A DNA stretch of 64,000 nt from Colwellia marinimaniae (GTDB taxonomy: Bacteria; Pseudomonadota; Gammaproteobacteria; Enterobacterales; Alteromonadaceae), in assembly GCF_002207865.1 (NCBI RefSeq), contig NZ_BDQM01000020.1, positions 1-64,000 on the forward strand, given 5' to 3'. The position numbers and the translations under genes are program-made. Below, in pieces: positions 55,758-64,000 of this stretch. Positions within the stretch are counted from its first letter, which is position 1. Every line of letters starts with the position of its first letter. Below the pieces are notes generated by a model that did not search any database, was not told the DNA's origin, and saw nothing but the letters and a program-made list of their open reading frames with translations.

Positions 55758-55802
55758 AAAAAAGCCACTTAATGACTATGACTAGTACCTAGGTGGCTTT
55801 TT
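55758..55802. terminator. Bidirectional terminator between the DUF2750 gene and fghA
   Basis: AAAAAGCCAC pairs with GTGGCTTTTT around a long loop. The flanking A and T tracts would terminate both convergent genes. Confidence 0.75.
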
Positions 55803-55818
55803 GGTGACTAAAAGCTAG

Positions 55819-56658
55819 CTATCGAATGAGATATTGTGCATGAAAGCGTAACTGCTCTTCAATAAAACTACTGATAAAATAATAGCTATGGTCATAACCC
55901 TCATGACGATTTAACTCAAGCGGGTAGCCATTGCTCTTTGCCGCCGACAGTAAAGCATCAGGTTTTAACTGCTCATTAAGGAAGTTATCCGCTTCACCTT
56001 GATCCACCCGAGCAGGGACAAATTGCTTAACCCGTCGCATCAATTCGCTGGCATCATGATCTCGCCATAAATCCTTATCATCACCTAAGTAGGCACTAAA
56101 GGCTTTTTGCCCCCAAGGACAATTGATGGGATTACTGATAGGGCTAAAGGCAGAAACGGAGCAATAAAGTTCTGGATTTTTCAAGGCTATGGTTAACGCG
56201 CCATGCCCGCCCATAGAATGACCGGCGATAGCACGCTTATTACTTACCGGAAAAGTTGCTTCAATTAATGCCGGTAACTCATCGACGATATAATCATACA
56301 TTTGATAATGGCGATTCCACGGCGCTTGGCTAGCATTAAGATAAAACCCTGCCCCTTGGCCTAAATCATAACCGTCATCATCAGCAACACCTTCACCTCT
56401 TGGGCTAGTGTCAGGGGCAACAATAGCCATACCTAACTCAGCGGCTATACGCTGTATGCCTGATTTTTGCATAACATTTTCATCGGTACAGGTAAGCCCT
56501 GATAACCAATAAAGCACAGGAACTTTATTGGTACTCGATGCTTGTGGCGGTAAATAAATAGCAAAACGCATGCGGCAATTTAAGCTACTGGCTTGATGGC
56601 TATATTGTTTATGCCATCCGCCAAACATTTTATTACTGGTTAAACATTCTATGGTCAT
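55819..56658 (-). CDS. fghA: S-formylglutathione hydrolase
   Basis: The enzyme hydrolyses S-formylglutathione to formate and glutathione, the second step of formaldehyde detoxification. The 279 residues carry the nucleophile Ser148 in AGHSMGGHG, an acidic residue in QGEADNFL and His257 in HEGYDHSYYF, with the oxyanion segment WLSGLTC. Length and motifs are standard for the esterase D family. It is the second gene of a leftward pair with the dehydrogenase, 72 bp apart. Confidence 0.95.
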   Translation of the reverse strand: MTIECLTSNKMFGGWHKQYSHQASSLNCRMRFAIYLPPQASSTNKVPVLYWLSGLTCTDENVMQKSGIQRIAAELGMAIVAPDTSPRGEGVADDDGYDLGQGAGFYLNASQAPWNRHYQMYDYIVDELPALIEATFPVSNKRAIAGHSMGGHGALTIALKNPELYCSVSAFSPISNPINCPWGQKAFSAYLGDDKDLWRDHDASELMRRVKQFVPARVDQGEADNFLNEQLKPDALLSAAKSNGYPLELNRHEGYDHSYYFISSFIEEQLRFHAQYLIR

Positions 56659-56730
56659 AGTAAATCCTTAGTTTTAGCGAGTGTTTTGTACGACAAAACG
56701 CTCGCTATAAAATGCCTACTTGCTAAAGTG

Positions 56731-57966
<1,236 letters not shown>

Positions 57967-58114
57967 CTAAACCTATCAACAAGCTTATCTACTAATAAGG
58001 TTTAACTAACGCTAAATAACTCTAGCCAAGTAAAGTATAGGGCTATTATATTTGTTTCCGCTTAAATGATAATATCCTATTTTAGTAAATCACTTTTACA
58101 TATAGGTAACAATC

Positions 58115-58981
58115 ATGAATTGGCAAGGTATCAGTGAATTCGTTTATGTCGCAGAAGCAGAGAGCTTTACCTTAGCGGCTAAAAAATTAGCCATATCAAC
58201 TGCACAAGTGAGTCGTCAGATCACCGCATTAGAACATCGTCTGAAGGTGAAATTGTTATATCGCACCACCCGAAAAGTATCACTTAGCCAAGAAGGCAGG
58301 TTATTTTATCAACATTGCCGAGTCATTCTTGACGGACTAGAGCAAGCTGAAACGGCAATAACCAACTTACAATCCACTCCACAAGGCAAGATTAAACTTA
58401 CTGCCTCCGTTACTTATGGAGAGCAACAAGTACTACCGCTAATCAATGATTTTGTTTTACTCCATCCAGATATTCAGGTACTGGCACACTTAAGTAATCA
58501 AAAAATTGATTTAGTCGATGAAGGCTACGATCTCGCCATTCGACTAGGCAAGTTGCATGATTCTACCTTAATGGCAAAAAAACTAGCCCAACGTACTAAT
58601 TATGTCTGTGCGGCACCTGCTTATATCAGTAAGCACGGTACTCCTCATGCTCTATCTGAATTAAAGCAACATAATTGTCTTTTAGGCACCTTAGATTACT
58701 GGCGCTTTCGAGATAATAACAAGGATAAAAATATCCGTGTCAGCGGCAGTATCCGTTTCAACTCGGGTTATGGCTTAGTTGATGCGGCATTAAAAGGTAT
58801 TGGTATAGTGCAACTACCCGATTACTATGTAAAAGACTATATAGAGCAGGGTCGTTTAATCAGCTTACTTGACCATTATCGCGAGCCCGATGAGGGTATT
58901 TGGGCTGTTTATCCTCATAATAGACAACTGTCCGTCAAAATTAGATTATTAGTCGATTACCTGGCTGTGCACCTAGCTTAA
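58115..58981 (+). CDS. LysR-family transcriptional regulator
   Basis: This 288-residue LysR regulator has an N-terminal winged helix (FVYVAEAESFTLAAKKLAIS, then QVSRQITALEHRL) and a periplasmic-binding-like effector domain from about residue 90. It is divergent from the formaldehyde dehydrogenase gene by about 215 bp, so control of the frmA-fghA pair is likely but not proven. Its last 33 codons and stop are repeated twice more downstream, each copy 109 bp long. Confidence 0.9.
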   Translation: MNWQGISEFVYVAEAESFTLAAKKLAISTAQVSRQITALEHRLKVKLLYRTTRKVSLSQEGRLFYQHCRVILDGLEQAETAITNLQSTPQGKIKLTASVTYGEQQVLPLINDFVLLHPDIQVLAHLSNQKIDLVDEGYDLAIRLGKLHDSTLMAKKLAQRTNYVCAAPAYISKHGTPHALSELKQHNCLLGTLDYWRFRDNNKDKNIRVSGSIRFNSGYGLVDAALKGIGIVQLPDYYVKDYIEQGRLISLLDHYREPDEGIWAVYPHNRQLSVKIRLLVDYLAVHLA

Positions 58982-59205
58982 CGATAACCGCGAGCCTGAT
59001 GAGGGTATTTGGGCTGTTTATCCTCATAACAGACAACTGTCCGCCAAAATTAGATTATTAGTCGATTACCTGGCTGTGCACCTAGCTTAGCGATAACCGC
59101 GAGCCTGATGAGGGTATTTGGGCTGTTTATCCTCATAATAGACAATTGTCCGTCAAAATTAGCTTGTTAGTCGATTACCTTGCTGTGCACCTAACTTAAC
59201 GAGCA
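58881..59205. repeat. Three 109-bp tandem copies of the LysR gene 3' end
   Basis: The copies start at 58881 (inside the gene), 58990 and 59099. Copies 1 and 2 differ at about four positions, and copy 3 diverges slightly more. Each copy still reads EPDEGIWAVYPHNRQLS to a stop codon in its own frame, and most differences are synonymous. The last copy fades near 59205. Confidence 0.92.
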
Positions 59206-59345
59206 AACCTTAATGCTAGACCTTTCGCTATACTAGAAAGGTAGGCGGCTTTATGGTTAGTCGTTTCCAAGGGTAGGAGTAAGGTATCAAACTATATGAA
59301 CTACCGTTCGCCAGAATCATATTACTTAGCGATAGTATTGCCGAG

Positions 59346-59669
59346 GTGATAGTCAACGAGGGTGTAGAACTTAATCTTACTATGGTCAAGCAGTTGCATG
59401 AATTTTTTCTGGCTCATCTTCATAGCCCTTTTTCGTTACTAATCAATAAAATTAACGCTTATTCTTATGATTTTGAAGCACAAATAAATATTGGTAATCT
59501 AAGCGAAATTCACGCGATAGCTGTTATTGTCTACAAAATAGCCAGCCAATTAAACACAGAGTATTTAGCTAATACCATCCCAAGAGCTGATAAGTGGAAT
59601 TTACGAATTTATTCAGATCGTGATGTGGCACTGAACTGGTTGCAATTAGAACAAGCACAGGTTAGTTAA
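59346..59669 (+). CDS. Small conserved-looking protein, start uncertain
   Basis: From the GTG at 59346 this encodes 107 residues. The same frame, however, is open and protein-like from 59286 (IKLYELPFARIILLSDSIAE), and AGGAG lies 6 nt before codon ATC at 59286-59288, exactly where an ATG would be expected. The family seems to be a small STAS/SpoIIAA-like protein of marine bacteria, from memory. Either the cell uses ATC, or the start codon has been lost and the gene now uses the GTG or is dying. Function unknown. Confidence 0.55.
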   Translation: MIVNEGVELNLTMVKQLHEFFLAHLHSPFSLLINKINAYSYDFEAQINIGNLSEIHAIAVIVYKIASQLNTEYLANTIPRADKWNLRIYSDRDVALNWLQLEQAQVS

Positions 59670-59847
59670 TTTCCACCCCGCTAACAAACTATCTCTAACA
59701 AGAGCTGCGGTACTGCCCCAACGTGCACTCCATATTATAAAAAGCTGTTCATGCTCTATCTATCGGCTATTTATCTAATCGGCTATTCGGCAAACTATCG
59801 ATAAATGTTATTAATAATAAGGTATTTGTCCTTGAACTTAACAAAAA

Positions 59848-59862
59848 GTTAGTTAAACTAAC
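59848..59862. promoter_or_regulatory. Probable operator of the TetR/RND system
   Basis: GTTAGTTAAACTAAC is a 15-bp inverted repeat (7-bp arms around one base) located 44 bp upstream of the TetR start. The size and position are typical of an autoregulatory TetR operator. A second palindrome ATTCGAAT follows at 59874-59881. Confidence 0.6.
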
Positions 59863-59905
59863 ATTTGAATAACATTCGAATACAATTACAAGATAAGATT
59901 TATAT

Positions 59906-60628
59906 ATGGCTCCAGCTCCAAGATTTAGCGCAGCAGAACAAGAGAAGTTAATCATTTACGCAGCAATCAAGGCTATTGAAGACAGTAGTTTATTAGATTT
60001 TTCAATGTCCGCTATTGCCAAATTGGCGGGTCTGTCTATGGGCTCTGTTTATAAATTTGTCCAATGCAAAGAAGATGTACTGATTGCCTTAGCCACTCGC
60101 ATGTATCAAGAGCGACAAAGTATTTTTAAAAAAGTACTGGCTTTACCCCTGACCACACCCGAGCGCATTATTGCCACCAGCTTGTTAGATTTTTCCAAAG
60201 TACAAATGTATAACTTTGATAGTCAGCTTGAAAGCATAGTCAACACCCAAGCCATGATGAAGCGCTGCTCACAGCGTTGGTTAACACAAATGATAGCTTG
60301 CGGTGAGCGCTGCCAAACTATGTTTCAACAATTTTTACAAGCCGCCGCTGATTCCGGTGAATTAATTTCAGGTAGACGAGATATTGAAGAGATAAACATA
60401 GGCAGCTGGTCGTTATCCTTGGGTTATTTTCAAACGGTACGTGTACACCAATGCTGGCGCAACGATCTAGCTGACAAGCCAGCAGAAGAAATGTTAGCGC
60501 TTGCACCTGATAATTTACATATTCGCACCATGCAGCGCTTAGTCAATACCTATGATTGGCAGCAAAAAATAACAGATGATGGCATAAAAAAAGTATGCCT
60601 ACGCCTAACAGAGGCTGGGCTTAGATAA
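59906..60628 (+). CDS. TetR-family regulator of an RND pump
   Basis: This 240-residue TetR-type regulator has an N-terminal helix-turn-helix at about residues 32-53 (MSAIAKLAGLSMGSVYKFV) and a variable ligand domain. It is followed in the same direction by an RND adaptor and pump, so it probably represses the efflux genes and itself. An inverted repeat upstream of its start is a likely operator. The effector is unknown. Confidence 0.85.
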   Translation: MAPAPRFSAAEQEKLIIYAAIKAIEDSSLLDFSMSAIAKLAGLSMGSVYKFVQCKEDVLIALATRMYQERQSIFKKVLALPLTTPERIIATSLLDFSKVQMYNFDSQLESIVNTQAMMKRCSQRWLTQMIACGERCQTMFQQFLQAAADSGELISGRRDIEEINIGSWSLSLGYFQTVRVHQCWRNDLADKPAEEMLALAPDNLHIRTMQRLVNTYDWQQKITDDGIKKVCLRLTEAGLR

Positions 60629-60742
60629 GTTTAAAGGCCAATACCTGCACAGATTAACTATCATTAAACAACTTAACCGCACTACAGTAAAAACGCTCAA
60701 GGTATTAATTAAGCGTTTAAAAAAAGGGATAAAGGAACAATC

Positions 60743-61888
60743 ATGAATCTAACTAAATGGCTTGTGGTGATAATATTATTAGCCGGCACTATTTTTGGCT
60801 TATATAGCTATAAATCATCACTACAACAAGCGGCCAAAGCCCATGCTGCCAGCATGCCTGAGCCAGCAGCAACAGTTACTGCGGTAACCGTCAGCAATAT
60901 TAGTTATCAGCAGCATATTCAGATAAGTGGCGAAGTACAAGCGTTCAAGTTTTTACTGCTTATTAACGAACTTGCCGGTGAAATTACCCAGTTAAATGCC
61001 AGCTCTGGCAGTGTCGTTAAAGAAGGACAAGTGTTACTGGTATTAGACCATAGGGACGAAGATGCCCGTTTAATGGCAGCTCAAGCGACCTTGACGCTAC
61101 AGCAACAGACCCTAGCGCGTAATATTGAGTTGCAGAAAAATCGCGGCATTAGTGAAGAACGCGTTGACCAAGCTCGCGCGGCAGTACAAATAGCACAAGC
61201 AGATATTGCTGTGATTACCACGGCAATAGATAAAAAAACCTTAACTGCGCCCTTTACCGCTAAGGTTGGTATTCATAACTTAGAAGTTGGCCAGTATTTA
61301 GATAAAAACAGCCAGGTACTTGATCTTATTGGTATTAATGACTTTACTTGGATTGATTTTCATTTGCCACAACGCTACCAAGAGCTAAGTTTAGGCTCGA
61401 TGGTAAAAATTAGCCCAATGAATCAAGATGCTGATTTTACAGCAAAAATTATAGCTATCGACCCTCAGTTATCACGTATTTCACGTCATTTAAAATACCG
61501 CGCACAATTGCCATCAGCAACCTTAGCATTAAAACCAAATACCTTGGTCTCTGTGATAGTGCCCATTGCTAAGCAAGCTATACTCGCCTCAGTACCTGAT
61601 TTAGCGATAAAACGCGATGCCTTAGGTGACTATGTTTTTGTCTTAGAAGCTGCTGGTAAGGGTAGCTATCGCGCGAAACAAGTAGCCGTTAAACTTGGCC
61701 AGCGACAAGGTGAACGGGTAATGATACTTTCCGGCGTAACAGCAGGCCAGCTGGTTGCCAATAAAGGCGCGTTCAAATTATATCCTGGTATGAAAGTATA
61801 CCTTGCCCGTGAATCTGCCCATGAAGCGGCTGATGAAACTGCCAAAGTAGCCGCTAAAGCGCCTGCTCTCGATGCAAGTACACAATAA
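60743..61888 (+). CDS. RND efflux periplasmic adaptor (MFP)
   Basis: This is a 381-residue membrane-fusion protein that links an RND pump to an outer-membrane channel. An N-terminal hydrophobic anchor (about 5-23) is followed by a lipoyl half-motif, a coiled-coil hairpin (about 100-165, ARNIELQKNRGISEERVDQA), TAPFTAKVGIHNLEVGQYL and a beta-barrel domain. The start has AAAGGA about 8 nt upstream. The pump gene begins 9 nt past its stop. The Ala/Glu-rich tail (last 25 residues) is poorly conserved. Confidence 0.92.
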   Translation: MNLTKWLVVIILLAGTIFGLYSYKSSLQQAAKAHAASMPEPAATVTAVTVSNISYQQHIQISGEVQAFKFLLLINELAGEITQLNASSGSVVKEGQVLLVLDHRDEDARLMAAQATLTLQQQTLARNIELQKNRGISEERVDQARAAVQIAQADIAVITTAIDKKTLTAPFTAKVGIHNLEVGQYLDKNSQVLDLIGINDFTWIDFHLPQRYQELSLGSMVKISPMNQDADFTAKIIAIDPQLSRISRHLKYRAQLPSATLALKPNTLVSVIVPIAKQAILASVPDLAIKRDALGDYVFVLEAAGKGSYRAKQVAVKLGQRQGERVMILSGVTAGQLVANKGAFKLYPGMKVYLARESAHEAADETAKVAAKAPALDASTQ

Positions 61889-61897
61889 TAAGGGCTT

Positions 61898-64000
61898 ATG
61901 ATGCAAGAAAATAAACCATCGATTATGGACATCTTTGTCAAGCGACCTGTAGTCGCCATTGTTTTGTCTATTATTATTTGTATTGCTGGCCTATGGTCAG
62001 CAAGTAAAATTCCGGTACTGCAATTTCCAAAAATTGAAAGTGCCTCATTAGTAATTGAGACCTATTACATCGGCGCTGCCGCTGATGTAGTGCAAGGTTT
62101 TGTTACCGAGCCAATTGAGCGTGTTGCCGCTACTGTGCCAGGCGTTGAATATGTCGAATCGACCAGCACATCTGGCAGTTCGAAAGTTACCGCTTGGCTA
62201 AAACTCAATGAAAATTCGACCTTGGCGCTAGCTGAATTAACCGCTCGCTTAAGTCAAATTCGTTTTGAGTTACCTGCTGGCGCGCAAGACCCCATGGTAT
62301 CAGTGAGTCGTGCCGATAGACCTTTTGCGGTGTTTTATTTAAATGTTCATGCCAACGGTAATGACTTATCACGCATTACCGATTATTTAATTCGCCAAGT
62401 TAATCCGATTTTAAATGCTATTGAAGGTGTACAAAGAGTTGGTATTGAGGGCGCTCGAACACCGGCAATGCGTGTCTGGTTAGATCCAGAGGCACTGCAA
62501 ATATTTAACTTAAGCGCCAGTGATGTTTATCAAGCCTTAGCAGCAAACAACACCATAGCCACTTTGGGTTATGTAGAAAATAGTCGGCAAAAAATTGATA
62601 TCGTTGCTAATACCCAACTCAGCAGTGTCGAAGAGTTTGAACAATTGGTGGTCAGTGAGCTAGATGGCGCGAATATCTATTTAAGAGATGTCGCAAAAAT
62701 TGAGCTAGCCGCAGAAGATAGCAGTGTCACCGCTAGATTAAATGATCAAGATGCCGTTTATATTTCCATTTGGCCATTGCCTGGCGCTAATGAAATTGCC
62801 ATTGGTGATAGGTTATATAAAACAGTAGCTGAGCTAAACAAAACTCTACCCAACGGTATTTCCATTGGTTATGCTTACGATGGCACCTTGTATATGCGCG
62901 ATGCCTTAACTGAAATTTTTACCACCTTAGCTGAAACAGTCTTTTTAGTTGGCTTGGTAGTGGTACTACTTATGGGCTCTTTTAGAAGCGCCATAGTGCC
63001 ATTAATCACCATACCTATTTCTATTTTAGGGGCTATTGCCGCTATGACTATGATGGGTTTTTCGTTAAACCTATTAACCGTGTTAGCTATCGTACTCTCG
63101 GTGGGTTTAGTGGTTGATGATGCCATTGTGGTAGTAGAAAATGTTGCCAGACTGATGCGTCAAGGCATGTCAAGATTTGATGCTGCCTTGATTAGTTCGC
63201 GCCAACTCTTGGTGCCCATTATCTCAATGACCTTAACACTGGCAGCAGTTTATGCACCTATCGGATTTTTGTCTGGTCTGACTGGGGTATTATTCAAAGA
63301 GTTCGCTTTTACCTTAGCGATTGCCGTTATTATTTCAGGCATTGTTGCTGTTACCTTATCACCCATTATGAGCGCATATGTTGCTCCTAAAGGCGGTGAT
63401 GAAGGTTGGTTCACCCGTAAAGTAAATCACCTTTTTGAAAAATTGCAGAGCAGCTACGCCAAGCTGTTACATAAGATTTTTAAGTGGCAAGGACAAGTAT
63501 TTCTTATTGCTCTAGTGATATCGCTACTTAATGTGCCTTTTTATCTACACTCGAAAAAAGAACTTGCGCCCATAGAAGATCAATCGATGGTCATGTTTGT
63601 TATTCAATCACCTCCTGATGCTTCGCTCGCTTATAACGTCGCACAAATGAACCCAGTAGTAGAGAGCTTGCAAGAAATAGAAGGTGGTAAGAAAGTTTGG
63701 CAGATCATCTTTGGCGGTGGTGGTTTTGGCGGTTTAGAGTTAGTCAGTGCCGATGAACGCGACTACAGCGCCCAGTCATTAGTGCCGCGTATTTACGGGA
63801 AGTTAGCACAAATACCTGGGCTGAATATGTTTCCAATTCTCCCCTCGTCTTTACCGAGTTCAGGTAAGTTTGAAATTGACATGATTGTTAAAGCCTCAGC
63901 GCCCTATAGTGAAATGAAGCAATATGCCGATCAACTTGTCGGAGCAGCCTTTGCCAGTGGACAATTTCTTTTCGCTGATACCGACTTAAAAATAGACCTG
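61898..64000 (+). CDS. RND efflux pump, partial (runs off the right edge)
   Basis: The 701 codons present are the N-terminal two thirds of an AcrB/MexB-like or heavy-metal-type RND transporter. The first TM follows FVKRPVVAIVLSIIICI, the porter domain includes TEPIERVAATVPGVEYVES, and TM2-TM6 follow DALTEIFTTLAETV. The motif GLVVDDAIVVVENV in TM4 carries the proton-relay aspartate pair. The start is ambiguous between two adjacent ATG codons at 61898 and 61901; AAGGG lies upstream. The gene has no stop inside the window. It is the third gene of the TetR-MFP-RND operon. Confidence 0.93.
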   Translation, partial: MMQENKPSIMDIFVKRPVVAIVLSIIICIAGLWSASKIPVLQFPKIESASLVIETYYIGAAADVVQGFVTEPIERVAATVPGVEYVESTSTSGSSKVTAWLKLNENSTLALAELTARLSQIRFELPAGAQDPMVSVSRADRPFAVFYLNVHANGNDLSRITDYLIRQVNPILNAIEGVQRVGIEGARTPAMRVWLDPEALQIFNLSASDVYQALAANNTIATLGYVENSRQKIDIVANTQLSSVEEFEQLVVSELDGANIYLRDVAKIELAAEDSSVTARLNDQDAVYISIWPLPGANEIAIGDRLYKTVAELNKTLPNGISIGYAYDGTLYMRDALTEIFTTLAETVFLVGLVVVLLMGSFRSAIVPLITIPISILGAIAAMTMMGFSLNLLTVLAIVLSVGLVVDDAIVVVENVARLMRQGMSRFDAALISSRQLLVPIISMTLTLAAVYAPIGFLSGLTGVLFKEFAFTLAIAVIISGIVAVTLSPIMSAYVAPKGGDEGWFTRKVNHLFEKLQSSYAKLLHKIFKWQGQVFLIALVISLLNVPFYLHSKKELAPIEDQSMVMFVIQSPPDASLAYNVAQMNPVVESLQEIEGGKKVWQIIFGGGGFGGLELVSADERDYSAQSLVPRIYGKLAQIPGLNMFPILPSSLPSSGKFEIDMIVKASAPYSEMKQYADQLVGAAFASGQFLFADTDLKIDL

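Noticed and set aside
58881..59205. CRISPR-like array.
   Set aside because: The repeats are 109 bp, contiguous, have no spacers, and are clearly copies of a gene end.

Overview
The window is a chromosomal segment of an AT-rich marine gammaproteobacterium. The best fit is the Colwellia/Alteromonadales group. The evidence is protein-level similarity to enterobacterial and Shewanella-like housekeeping proteins, the nnr-tsaE-amiB-mutL-miaA-hfq-hflX-hflK-hflC order, the ubiE-ubiJ-ubiB operon, and cold-associated genes (an RRM protein and an acyl desaturase with a FabR operator). The genus is an inference from recall, not the result of a search. Nearly all of the window is chromosomal core with small accessory insertions. 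I see no prophage, insertion sequence, CRISPR array or tRNA.

Layout. 1-500: leader and two tandem promoters of an rRNA operon that reads leftward out of the window. 743-7034: RRM protein, trmA, fabR with a divergent desaturase and a perfect FabR palindrome between them, sthA, and a secreted histidine phosphatase. 7069-10085: three unrecognised envelope proteins, two of them lipoproteins. 10219-13966: malic enzyme, purA and a small exported protein. 14120-24477: the large leftward superoperon for tRNA modification, mismatch repair, RNA chaperone, cell-wall amidase, metabolite repair and the HflKC membrane complex, with queG divergent from it. 25787-30962: a two-TM coiled-coil protein, a DUF1289 protein, a very large and catalytically degenerate hybrid sensor kinase, a DUF4442 hotdog protein, a DUF523 protein and an unlisted 52-residue ORF. 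31166: cytochrome c.

31757-42869 is a PEP-CTERM/exosortase-A type accessory island. It holds one PEP-CTERM substrate, two tandem PrsT-like TPR lipoproteins, a fused UDP-GlcNAc 2-epimerase/UDP-ManNAc dehydrogenase, a decayed exosortase-A-associated hydrolase 1 and a phosphomannomutase. No exosortase gene lies in the window. 42940-48597 carries ubiK, rep, ubiB, ubiJ and ubiE. 48792-48918 holds a strong candidate for a small RNA (promoter, overlapping inverted repeat, terminator). A CHASE-GGDEF diguanylate cyclase follows. 50916-55205 is an ABC/FtsX-like/CrtC-like lipoprotein operon. 55819-58981 is the glutathione-dependent formaldehyde detoxification pair with a divergent LysR regulator. 59906-64000 is a TetR-regulated RND efflux system whose pump gene runs off the right edge.

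A recurring theme is short tandem duplication. The 3' ends of rep and of the LysR gene are duplicated or triplicated just past their stop codons, with mostly synonymous divergence. In-frame minisatellites lie inside nnr, mutL and the formaldehyde dehydrogenase gene.
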